Part shown: piece after piece, positions 6,951 through 14,702 of the stretch
Layout: the number at the start of each line of letters is the position of its first letter
How positions within the stretch are numbered: position 1 is the first letter of the stretch
Origin: Candidatus Anammoximicrobium sp.
GTDB lineage: Bacteria > Planctomycetota > Planctomycetia > Pirellulales > Pirellulaceae
Length of the DNA stretch: 34,567 nt
NCBI GenBank assembly: GCA_012515235.1
Contig: JAAYYU010000252.1
Location: 1-34,567, forward strand
Direction of reading: 5' to 3'
Notes under the pieces: generated by a model
What the model was told of the DNA's origin: nothing
Databases searched by the model: none
What the model saw: only the letters and a program-made list of their open reading frames with translations
Position numbers and translations under genes: made by a program

Positions 6951-9323
6951 TCAATTGGGCTGCGGCTGCGGCGCCTCGGCTCCTTGCGTCAGCCCTTCTC
7001 TCTCCAGCCGTTGCCGGCTGGGCATTTCGATTGCGTACAGGACGGCGGCGAGCACTTTTTGCGTGTCGGCATCCAGGGCCGCACTGCGATTGTACCGATC
7101 GTACTGCAGCAGGATTTCGTCACGGTTCAGCAGCAGGCCGCGGCGGCGGACTGCCTGGGCAAAGGCTTCGGCCGCCGCCTGCCGTTCGTCCAACGGCCGG
7201 GCATGCTGGCTGGCCAGCGTCACCAGGTCCCGTTGGGCCTCCGGCGTCCCCAGCAGGCCCAGCACGCGAGCCGCCTGGGCCGACAGGGCGGGCACGGATA
7301 GCGCCGATTGGACGGGCCCCTGCACGCGGAACAAGTCGTAGAACGGGCGGGCGTCCTGAGACTCGCCCAGCCGTCCCAGGTGCTCCAAGGCGCGGACCGC
7401 TTGATCGAGGCGTTCGTCGTAACCGACCAGCGTCTTGCCGGCCGATTCCACGACCCGCGTCAGCTGGAAACTCATGCTCTTCTCGTCGTGCGGTCGCGGA
7501 AAGGCGACCAGCCACGGATCCTGTTCCGCCAGCGCCTCGGCGCGCGCCAGGTTTTCTTGCCGGGCCATCAGCCCGATCGGCAAGCGGCGGGTCAAGGGAT
7601 CTTGACGGAAGATCTGAATGGTCTCGTCGGCATCTGGAAAGTCGACCGCGTCGCTGATCAGGACGAACTCGTAGTCCGGGTTCTTCGCGGCCAGCCGGAA
7701 GGTCTCCCTGCCCGTGGCCGCCGCATCCGCCTCGTAGCCCAGGGCGTTCAAAATGCCGATCAGCGTTTGGGACTTGTCCACGCGCGGGTGCGAGACCAGC
7801 GCGCGGCGAGAGCCGACGGTCCGGACGAAGTAGCCGAACGTCTCCGGCAGATAGCTGGATCCCGCGTAGGGGCTCGCCGGATCGAGCTTCATGATCGACT
7901 CGGCGGCAGCCATCCGCAAACGGCGGTCGCTGTGCCGCAAGGCGCTGACCAGCGGCCGAGGCTGCCCGTCGGTAGACTGGACCAAGGTTCCGTCTCCGAC
8001 GTCGCCCAGCAGTTCGGCGGTGGCGATCGCCGCGGTCACATAGTCGTTGTGGATTGCGTAGGCCAACACGTCCTCCAACGCCTGGGGGCCCAACGCCGCG
8101 GCCTGCGCCCCGATCGTTCCCTGGCCCCGCGGCAGCGGGCGGTTGAGCCCCTCTTGGATCTTGGCTTGAGTCAGATTGGCCAGCAGGAACACGCGGCGGA
8201 CATCGACGTTGTCCGGCGACAGCTTGTACAGATCGCGGGCCAGCCGGGCCGCCATCAGCCGCGACGCTTCGGCGGCCTCGTAACGACGGGGCGCGCTGGT
8301 CTTGGCAGCCGCGTCCCAGTGCCAGACAACGGTTTGATCCTGATCGTCGACCGGTCCGGCGCTGGCCCCGTTCAAGTACTCTCGGACCCGACGGAGAAGG
8401 TACTGTTCCGCTTCGCGCTGCGACGGCACCGTGCCGACGATGCGGGCCAACGTCTCGGCGGCGGCGCGGCGCGCCGACTCCGGCGCGCCGGGGTCGAGTG
8501 CCGGCCCGACGAGGAACGGCACGGCCCGCCCCGTGCCGAATTCCGCGAGGACTTGGAGCACCTGCAACCGCAAGGCTTCGTCCGGCGTCTCCAACGCGCC
8601 CAGCAGCGGAGCGACCAGCGGCTCGCCCAGTTCCACGATGGCGGCGCGGATCTGCGGATGTTCCTGTTGGCGCTTCGCGTCGGCCAGCGCCTGCACCAGC
8701 AGCGGCACGACGGCGTCTCCGGCCCGCTCCAGGTCTTCGATCGCGCGTAGCCGGACCATGGGCGACGGGTCGCTCAGTTGTTCGATCAGCGTCTTCAGCC
8801 GGGCCGGATCACGGGCCGCTTGGTAAGCGGCCTCTTCGACCGCTTTGGCGAACTTCTCGCCCTCCGGTTTCATGGCCGGGTCCCGCGCCAAACGCAGGAA
8901 GAACCCCGTGCCGTACTCGCGCTGGATGGCCGCCAATTGGTCTCGGTCCGGTTGAGCGGCGATCAGCTTGGCCAGATAGGACTTCGCTTCGTCGGGGCGG
9001 CCGATGTCAAACAGCGATTGGACGGCAAACATCAGCTCCTTGGGCGTGGTGGGATTCTGATCGCGAAGGGCCAGCACCACCGGGTTCTTTTCGTCCGCCG
9101 CGACCGGCGCCGCCGCTTCGGCAGGGGCCTGGCCGCCAGCCGGTTTCGCGCCGCCAAAGGGGCTGGCCGCGGCGCCGCCAAAGAGACCCTGGGCCGGTTG
9201 GCCGGCGCCCGCCGGCGCTCCGCCGAACGGATCCGCCGCCTGGTCCTGCGCCGCCAAGGACGCGGCGCCCGCCAGCAGGACGACCAGCGCCACCGTAACA
9301 CTTTTTGGCGGTTGCAACTTCAT
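6951..9323 (-). CDS. Exported HEAT-repeat protein with an embedded receiver-like domain
   Basis: A 790-residue protein. I chose ATG 9323 because it overlaps the argH stop codon as ATGA, has GGGGAG upstream, and directly starts a Sec signal peptide (hydrophobic stretch VTVALVVLLAGAASLA, residues 9-24). A Gly/Ala/Pro-rich low-complexity region runs to ~75. HEAT-like helical repeats follow (MVRLRAIEDLERAGD, LRLQVLQVLAEFG, LRMAAAESIMKLD). Residues ~505-610 look like a CheY-type receiver: ALVSHPRVDKSQTL, then YEFVLISDAVDFPDADE, PIGLMARQ and a final FPRP. The acidic pair is replaced by Ser/His and the usual Lys-Pro by Arg-Pro, so phosphorylation is unlikely. More helical repeats close the protein. 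The role is unknown; a scaffold in the periplasm-like compartment is a guess. Confidence 0.85.
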   Translation of the reverse strand: MKLQPPKSVTVALVVLLAGAASLAAQDQAADPFGGAPAGAGQPAQGLFGGAAASPFGGAKPAGGQAPAEAAAPVAADEKNPVVLALRDQNPTTPKELMFAVQSLFDIGRPDEAKSYLAKLIAAQPDRDQLAAIQREYGTGFFLRLARDPAMKPEGEKFAKAVEEAAYQAARDPARLKTLIEQLSDPSPMVRLRAIEDLERAGDAVVPLLVQALADAKRQQEHPQIRAAIVELGEPLVAPLLGALETPDEALRLQVLQVLAEFGTGRAVPFLVGPALDPGAPESARRAAAETLARIVGTVPSQREAEQYLLRRVREYLNGASAGPVDDQDQTVVWHWDAAAKTSAPRRYEAAEASRLMAARLARDLYKLSPDNVDVRRVFLLANLTQAKIQEGLNRPLPRGQGTIGAQAAALGPQALEDVLAYAIHNDYVTAAIATAELLGDVGDGTLVQSTDGQPRPLVSALRHSDRRLRMAAAESIMKLDPASPYAGSSYLPETFGYFVRTVGSRRALVSHPRVDKSQTLIGILNALGYEADAAATGRETFRLAAKNPDYEFVLISDAVDFPDADETIQIFRQDPLTRRLPIGLMARQENLARAEALAEQDPWLVAFPRPHDEKSMSFQLTRVVESAGKTLVGYDERLDQAVRALEHLGRLGESQDARPFYDLFRVQGPVQSALSVPALSAQAARVLGLLGTPEAQRDLVTLASQHARPLDERQAAAEAFAQAVRRRGLLLNRDEILLQYDRYNRSAALDADTQKVLAAVLYAIEMPSRQRLEREGLTQGAEAPQPQPN

Positions 9324-10717
9324 CTTGGCTCCCCGTCGCACAATCCCAACTTGATCCGCCAACTCGCCACCTGTCGAGCCACCTCCTGAGGCGCCGTCGA
9401 TCCGCAGCTGACAAAAGCCCGGACGGCGTTGTCCACGCCCAGCACGCCGAACACGTGTTCGTCCAGCGTGGCGTCCGCCGCACGGAAATCCTCCAGCGGC
9501 AGGTCCGACAGCCGGACGCCTTGCTGCATGGCGCGGGCGACCAGGCTGCCGACCAAATGGTGCGCGGTCCTCTGAGGCAGTCCGCGGCGGATCAGGTACT
9601 CCATCAACGTAGTCGCGTCCAAATAGCCGCGATCCAGCCGCTGGGCAATCGCCTCACCCTTCAGTTCGGCTCCGGCCACCAGCGGGGCTGCCAACTCCAG
9701 ACACGCTTCCACCGTGTCAAAGGCGTCGAACAGCGCGGGTTTGTCCTCCTGCAGATCCCGGTTGTAGGCCAACGGCAAACCTTTGACCAACACCAGGAGC
9801 GTTTGCAAATCGCCCACCACGCGTGCCGTCTTGCCCCGCGTCAATTCCAGGACGTCCGGATTGATCTTCTGGGGCATGATCGACGAACCGGTACAGAACT
9901 CCTGGGGCAATTGGAGAAAGTTGAATTCCACCGTCGACCACAGAATCCACTCCTCCGCCCAGGTGCTCAGGTGTTCGGCAATCAGCGTCAGCACGAACGC
10001 GGCTTCCAGGACAAAATCCCGATCGCTGGACACGTCCAAACTGTTGGCTGCCACCCCGGCAAACCCCAGTCTGCGAGCCACGTCGTCGCGGTCGATCGGC
10101 AGGCTCGTTCCCGCCACCGCCGCCGCGCCGAGACTGCAGACATTCACCCTTTTCCGACAATCGGCCAAACGCGAGCGATCGCGCTCGAATTTCTCGCAGT
10201 ACGCCAGCCAATAGTGGGCCGCCAGTACCGGTTGCGCCCGCTGGAGATGAGTATACGCGGGCAGCACCACACCGGCGTCCCGGTCGCACCGGTTGACAAA
10301 GGCCGCCTGCAACTGCAGCAGCCTTCCGTCCACGCGGTCCAGGGCGTCCCGCACCCAAAGCCTTAAGTCCGTGGCAACTTGATCGTTACGGCTCCGGCCC
10401 GTGTGCAGCTTGCGGCCGACGTCGCCCAGCCGGCCCACGAGTTCCTTCTCGAGATGCATGTGGATGTCTTCCAATTCCACATGGTACTCGAACTGGCCCC
10501 CCTCAATCTCCTGGCCAATGGCCTGCAGAGTGGCTTCGATCAGCCGCGCCTCGGCTTCCGAAATCAGGCCGACGGTGGCCAACATTTGGGCATGAGCGAT
10601 CGAGGCAGCAATGTCATGCGCATACAGTCGCCGATCAAAGCTGATGCTCTCGGTAAACCGTTCGACACGGCGATCCGTCGCCTGCTGGAAGACTCCGCTT
10701 CGGCTGGGGCTGGTCAA
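9320..10717 (-). CDS. argH: Argininosuccinate lyase
   Basis: Cytosolic enzyme splitting argininosuccinate into arginine and fumarate, the last step of arginine synthesis. The 465 residues match the family length, and the fumarase/aspartase superfamily signatures are present: HTGRSRNDQV at 105-114, THLQRAQP at 156-163 with the catalytic histidine, and the flexible loop GSSIMPQKINPD at 277-288 carrying the catalytic serine. It begins with TTG at 10717, eleven bases after a GAGGA ribosome-binding element, and the N-terminus (SRSGVFQQATDRRVERFTES) starts where homologues do. The last bases overlap the start of the HEAT protein gene (ATGA), suggesting coupled translation. A sigma-70-type promoter lies 45-73 bp upstream. 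Confidence 0.97.
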   Translation of the reverse strand: MTSPSRSGVFQQATDRRVERFTESISFDRRLYAHDIAASIAHAQMLATVGLISEAEARLIEATLQAIGQEIEGGQFEYHVELEDIHMHLEKELVGRLGDVGRKLHTGRSRNDQVATDLRLWVRDALDRVDGRLLQLQAAFVNRCDRDAGVVLPAYTHLQRAQPVLAAHYWLAYCEKFERDRSRLADCRKRVNVCSLGAAAVAGTSLPIDRDDVARRLGFAGVAANSLDVSSDRDFVLEAAFVLTLIAEHLSTWAEEWILWSTVEFNFLQLPQEFCTGSSIMPQKINPDVLELTRGKTARVVGDLQTLLVLVKGLPLAYNRDLQEDKPALFDAFDTVEACLELAAPLVAGAELKGEAIAQRLDRGYLDATTLMEYLIRRGLPQRTAHHLVGSLVARAMQQGVRLSDLPLEDFRAADATLDEHVFGVLGVDNAVRAFVSCGSTAPQEVARQVASWRIKLGLCDGEPR

Positions 10718-10761
10718 GGTTGTCCTCGTGATTCAAGCACCGGGTTGACAACAACCCTTTC

Positions 10762-10790
10762 ATGCTATGTAGCTTACGAACAGCTGTCAA
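10762..10790 (-). promoter_or_regulatory. Sigma-70-type promoter of the argH operon
   Basis: On the minus strand TTGACA (10790-10785) and TAGCAT (10767-10762) are separated by exactly 17 bases, a perfect -35 box and a 4/6 -10 box. The expected transcription start falls near 10754, within a 6-bp-stem palindrome, GGGTTG and CAACCC at 10742-10757. That palindrome could be an operator or a leader hairpin. The start codon of argH is ~37 bp further on. Confidence 0.55.
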
Positions 10791-10984
10791 CGAACCGCCA
10801 ACGGCCGTGCCTAAGTTTAAGCAGGCCGCGCGAGGCCAATTCTGGACCCAGGCGGCAAATCTGACGCAAGCTGCGCGACCCCTACAGACGATAGATATTC
10901 CACTGTCAGCACAGACTGCCCGATGTGTGTGCGCTTCACTGATCCTGCATATCTTGAATATCTTGTGTTTTGGTGAGGATTACG

Positions 10985-11764
10985 ATGCAAAGGTTGCTCG
11001 TTATCGCCGCTGCGGCGACTGGTCTGTTGACTTTTCCCATCGGCTGTACAACGACGCGCACTTCGGATACGGCACGCACTGGCATCGAGCAACTGCTGAT
11101 CTCCAACGCCGTTGATCAAGCGCTAGAGAAGTATGACTTCCGCAGTCTTCAGGGACGGAAGGTATTCATCGACGACAAGTATTTGGACAGCGTGGACAAA
11201 GGCTACCTGCTGTCTTGCATCCGTGAACGAACCCTCTACAATGGTGCCCAGATCTCTTCGAAAGTCGAGGATGCCGACGTCACGTTGGAGATTCGCAGTG
11301 GAGGCGTAGGAACCGACAACCTGGAGACCTTTGTCGGCATTCCCAACATGTCGATACCCGGTTTGCTGCCCATCGAAATACCGGACGTCAAGATCTGGAA
11401 CCGCACCAGCCAAACTGGCACCGCCAAACTGGGAATTCTTGCGTACGAGACCAAAACGGGCAACGTCTTTCAACACGGCGGCCAATCGCTGGCGCGGTCT
11501 GACGACACGAAGTGGTTCCTGCTGGGCATCGGGCCTTTCCAATCAGGGACGGTCAAGAGCGAAGTCGAATCGGCGTCGGTCAATCCGACGGCCATCGCCC
11601 GATCCATGCCTGTTCAGCAGTCAACCTATCTTGCCAACGACAACGCTTCTTTGCATCCTGCTCAACCTCTGCATTCTACGCAACCAATGCACACTATGCA
11701 GACGACGCCAATGAACGAGTCACCGATCTATCCTGCGAGTGCCCATTCCGGCCTGTACCGCTAG
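10985..11764 (+). CDS. Probable lipoprotein of unknown function
   Basis: A 259-residue protein with a lipoprotein-like signal: MQRLLVIAAAATGLL followed by a cysteine at 21 in FPIGC. Proline at -3 is not ideal for the lipobox. ATG 10985 has GTGAGG upstream and starts the signal sequence directly; a TTG at 10970 would only add five residues. The mature part (30-195) is compact, with strands such as KVFIDDKYL and DVTLEIRSGG and a repeated IPGLLPIEIPDVKIW pattern. It reads like the planctomycete lipoproteins annotated as DUF6655, though I hold that loosely. The last ~45 residues are a His/Gln/Met/Pro-rich low-complexity tail with HSTQPMHTMQ-type repeats. It is not in an obvious operon. Confidence 0.7.
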   Translation: MQRLLVIAAAATGLLTFPIGCTTTRTSDTARTGIEQLLISNAVDQALEKYDFRSLQGRKVFIDDKYLDSVDKGYLLSCIRERTLYNGAQISSKVEDADVTLEIRSGGVGTDNLETFVGIPNMSIPGLLPIEIPDVKIWNRTSQTGTAKLGILAYETKTGNVFQHGGQSLARSDDTKWFLLGIGPFQSGTVKSEVESASVNPTAIARSMPVQQSTYLANDNASLHPAQPLHSTQPMHTMQTTPMNESPIYPASAHSGLYR

Positions 11765-12180
11765 AGGAAGCAAGGGCATTGAAGTTCAACGCGTTGCGAA
11801 GAGCTTGGTTTCTCGCACGTCGAATCGGGTTTCGGCCTTCAGCATGGTCAAGGAAAGAACCTTGCAGGGTGGAGTTTAATTCGCCGGAGCGGACTGAAGT
11901 CTACGCTGTTCGAAGACTGCGGAGTTGATCTCGGACAGGTGCTGGGCCAAGGAGGATCGGTGCGGTCTTTTTAGCATTTCCCAGATTGGACTGTGCGGGT
12001 AAGATAACGCTTGCTAGATCGGTAAATCGGGCAAGCTGATGCGTGTCAGCTGGTGTTCAAAGATGACCTTGCCGATACAAACTGCAACAATTTCACGATC
12101 GAAAGATTCCCATCCTGGTGACCGACGGCCGCATCTGGCTCGCCGGTTTGCGTCACATCGCTTTGCGAAGGAGATCTGAA
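11765..12180. other. Intergenic region with one hairpin repeat
   Basis: This 416 bp gap holds the dispersed hairpin repeat at 11864-11905 and a short 6-bp inverted repeat, GCTTGC/GCAAGC, near 12009-12036. I see no gene. It must also carry the promoter of the secreted protein gene at 12181, but no clear -35/-10 pair stands out. Confidence 0.5.
11864..11905 (+). repeat. Dispersed hairpin repeat, copy 1 (diverged)
   Basis: Contains GGGTGGAGTTTAATTCG followed by GCGGACTGAAGTCTACGC. It matches the copies at 24073, 27716 and 30513 in order and spacing of the two halves (GGGCGGAATTC...TTCCG, then GCGGACTGAAGTCCGC). Like them, it lies 3' of a plus-strand gene, here 100 bp after the lipoprotein stop. 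Confidence 0.6.
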
Positions 12181-14139
12181 GTGCCCCGTTCTGCGTGTTT
12201 GCTAATTGCCCTGTTGACCTTGCCTCTCCTAGCGGGGACATCGCCCTGCCAAGCGGCTCGTCCCTGTGACACGCTGATGCCCCCGACCACCAAGGGTTTT
12301 GTGTCCATTCCGGACGCCACCCGGCTGCGTCAGGACTTTGAGAAGACGCAGGTGGGCCAGTTGGTGAACGATCCGGCGATGAAGGCGTTCATCGAAGATC
12401 TGATTCAGCAGCTGGAGAGCAAACTGGGCCGCACCGATTCGCGGCTCGGCATCCGCCCGCAGGACCTGAAAGGCGTTCACGGTGGCGAAGTCGCGCTGGG
12501 CACGATCCAGCCGGGGGGCGATGCGAAACAGCACGCTCTGGCGCTGATCGTCGATGTCACGGGGCACGCCGAGCAAGCCAACAAGCTGCTGGCGGATATT
12601 GCCAAGAAGATGAAAGACAAAGGCGCCCAAGCCTCGACGCGGACCGTCAACGGCGTGTCTGTGACGACGTACGTTTTGCCGCGGCAACGCGGGGAGACGG
12701 AGACGCCGAAGGCGGTCTATTATCTGCACGACAGTTTCCTGGTTGGGGTGGACCACGAGGGTGCCGCGCAGGAAATCCTGACGCGGCTGCTGGATGCGAA
12801 GCAGAAGTCGCTGAAAGATGACGCGGCCTACCAGGCGACCATGGCTCGCGTCCGGACGGCGGCGGGAGACTCGCAGCCTCATCTGCGCTGGTTTGTCGAG
12901 CCGTTCGGCTACGTGGAAACGCTCCGCGCAGCGGCTGGCGGGCGCAAGAAACGCGGGACGGACCTGCTGAAGGTTCTGGCCAACCAGGGCTTCTCTGCCA
13001 TCCAGGGGGCGGGCGGTTTCGTGGAGTTTGCGTCCGGCGAGAACGAAGTCGTCCATCGGACGTTTGTTTATGCTCCGCCCGCGAACAAGACCGGCGAGAA
13101 GTACAATCTGGCTGCCCGCATGTTGAAGTTCCCCAACAGCAAGGAGCTTGCGCCGCCGGCGTGGATACCGCATCAGACGACGAACTACCTGAGTCTGAAC
13201 TGGCAGATGAAGGAGGCGTTTGAGTACGCCAAGAGCCTGGTCGACGAAGTCGCTGGGGCGCCCGTGTTCGAAGATATCCTGGACAGCTTGAAGAACGATC
13301 CCAACGGCCCGCGCGTCGATCTCCGCCAAGGCTTGGTGCGGCACCTGGGCGAACGGGCGGTCTTCTTCACCGACTATCGCCTGCCCATCACCACGACCAG
13401 CGAGCGCTGGCTGGTGGCGTTGACCGTCAAAGATTCGACCGCGGTGCAAGCCACCATTGACAAAGCCATGGCGGCCGACCCCGACGCGAAGAAACGCGTC
13501 ATCGGCAACCATACCGTGTGGGAGATCATCGAACAGGAAGCGCCGGTGGAGGTCGAGGAACTGAACATTGCCAGCCCCGGTTTTGGCGAATTCGGGAACG
13601 AACAGGAAGAAGAGGAGGAAGAAGACCGCGGACCGTTGTTGTCGCACGCGGCCTTCACGGTCGGCTTCGGCCAGCTGCTGGTGGCGTCGCACATGGACTA
13701 TCTCGAAGAAATCCTCAACCGCGGCGCCGGCCAGCAGGCGTTGGACAACACGAAGGACTTCGTGATGATCAACCATGCCCTGACCAAGATCGGGGCGGGC
13801 CAGGACGCGGTGCGTTACTTCTCGCGGATGGACAAGGAGTTCTACCCCACCTACGAGCTAATCCGGCAGGGGAAAATGCCCGAGTCCGAAACGCTGCTGG
13901 GCGACGCCCTCAACCGCCTGTTCGGTCCGGAAGAAAAAGGCGTGCTCCGAGAGCAACAGATCCGCGGCGACAAGATGCCGGACTACGACAAGGTCCGTGT
14001 CTATCTGGGGCCTTCCGGGGTGTTTGTCCAGTCGGAAGATAACGGCTGGTTCGTGGGCGGCTGTGTGCTGAAGAAACCGGCCGACGGGATGGAAGCCGCC
14101 GGCCCGATGGTTTCGCGCCGCGTCAATGAACGGCGCTAG
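12181..14139 (+). CDS. Large secreted protein of unknown function
   Basis: A 652-residue protein. GTG 12181 is preferred over the upstream ATG 12118 because AAGGAG lies 7-12 bases before it and it opens directly into a Sec signal peptide (CLLIALLTLPLLAG, cleavage near CQAA, ~residue 26). The mature protein starts with a pattern seen in many planctomycete secreted proteins, KGFVSIPDATRLRQDFEKTQ, repeated in spirit in the second half (TVGFGQLLVASHMDYLEEIL). It seems built of two related alpha/beta halves. A run of acidic residues at ~474-484 (EQEEEEEEDRG) separates them. No enzyme motif, membrane anchor or sorting signal is visible. The gene stands alone and ends at a strong hairpin terminator. 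I do not know its function. Confidence 0.8.
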   Translation: MPRSACLLIALLTLPLLAGTSPCQAARPCDTLMPPTTKGFVSIPDATRLRQDFEKTQVGQLVNDPAMKAFIEDLIQQLESKLGRTDSRLGIRPQDLKGVHGGEVALGTIQPGGDAKQHALALIVDVTGHAEQANKLLADIAKKMKDKGAQASTRTVNGVSVTTYVLPRQRGETETPKAVYYLHDSFLVGVDHEGAAQEILTRLLDAKQKSLKDDAAYQATMARVRTAAGDSQPHLRWFVEPFGYVETLRAAAGGRKKRGTDLLKVLANQGFSAIQGAGGFVEFASGENEVVHRTFVYAPPANKTGEKYNLAARMLKFPNSKELAPPAWIPHQTTNYLSLNWQMKEAFEYAKSLVDEVAGAPVFEDILDSLKNDPNGPRVDLRQGLVRHLGERAVFFTDYRLPITTTSERWLVALTVKDSTAVQATIDKAMAADPDAKKRVIGNHTVWEIIEQEAPVEVEELNIASPGFGEFGNEQEEEEEEDRGPLLSHAAFTVGFGQLLVASHMDYLEEILNRGAGQQALDNTKDFVMINHALTKIGAGQDAVRYFSRMDKEFYPTYELIRQGKMPESETLLGDALNRLFGPEEKGVLREQQIRGDKMPDYDKVRVYLGPSGVFVQSEDNGWFVGGCVLKKPADGMEAAGPMVSRRVNERR

Positions 14140-14179
14140 GTGCGGCGACCCCACAACTGCTGTCCGGCGGGCCAATCGA

Positions 14180-14213
14180 AAAAGCCCGGCTTTTCCGAAA
14201 AGCCGGGCTTTTT
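14180..14213. terminator. Bidirectional intrinsic terminator
   Basis: A perfect 15-bp stem (AAAAGCCCGGCTTTT, 14180-14194, pairing with 14198-14212) around a CCG loop. It is flanked by T-runs on the right for plus-strand transcription and by A-runs on the left, which give U-runs on the minus strand. It lies between two converging genes (stops at 14139 and 14217) and can serve both. Confidence 0.9.
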
Positions 14214-14216
14214 TCG

Positions 14217-14522
14217 TCAGCCGTCCACACCGGCAAGTCCGTCAAGAGCGGAACGCAACGAGTTGCGCAAATTGTACGTGGCCGTATCCCCAATCAGATT
14301 TTCTTTGTTCGCCTTGATCAGGCCTGCCATCAGCGTCCGATGTTCGTTCCAGTCCGTGGGTCCGAACGGGCGGATGTCCACGTACGCATCCTCAAACGAG
14401 GATACGACTTTGGGAACGACGTGCCATCCGTCGTGAGCGCGCAGAACGTGATACTTGAGCGAGCCATACACCAAGCCCGCTCCGACCATGACGCCAAATA
14501 GAAAGGTACCCAAACGCCCCAT
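14217..14522 (-). CDS. Small single-pass membrane protein of unknown function
   Basis: 101 residues. The start at 14522 is chosen because AGGAG lies ~8 bases upstream and translation opens directly into a membrane segment (GTFLFGVMVGAGLVYGSL, residues 4-21); the open frame extends to 14621 but that part has no start signal. The remainder (residues 30-101) is a small soluble domain with WHVVPKVVSSFEDAYVDIRPF and a helical end, NLRNSLRSAL. The membrane segment and short charged start suggest an inner-membrane anchor with the rest outside. I believe it is a conserved planctomycete protein type, but I cannot name it. It faces the terminator shared with the secreted protein gene. Confidence 0.7.
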   Translation of the reverse strand: MGRLGTFLFGVMVGAGLVYGSLKYHVLRAHDGWHVVPKVVSSFEDAYVDIRPFGPTDWNEHRTLMAGLIKANKENLIGDTATYNLRNSLRSALDGLAGVDG

Positions 14523-14702
14523 CTTTTCGCTCCTAGAGTTGACGTAAGCTGCTGCGTACTGCACAACTTTAGCGGGAACCGGCGGTGCAAGACAAGCTGG
14601 GTTTTTCGACGATAATCCCAATCGTCAATCTCTTCGCGTAGTATCTTTGATTCTCTGCAAGCGGCAAGCTGTCCAACAGTGAACGGGTGAGGAGCAACGG
14701 CG

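Noticed and set aside
3967..7341. 1124-codon plus-strand frame across the propeller, sigma-54 and HEAT genes
   Set aside because: Crosses three well-supported genes on both strands, is Arg/Gly-rich and shows no domain; GC-rich shadow.
12229..13776. 515-codon minus-strand frame over the secreted protein gene
   Set aside because: No ribosome-binding site or family pattern; the plus-strand frame has a clear AAGGAG site and signal peptide.
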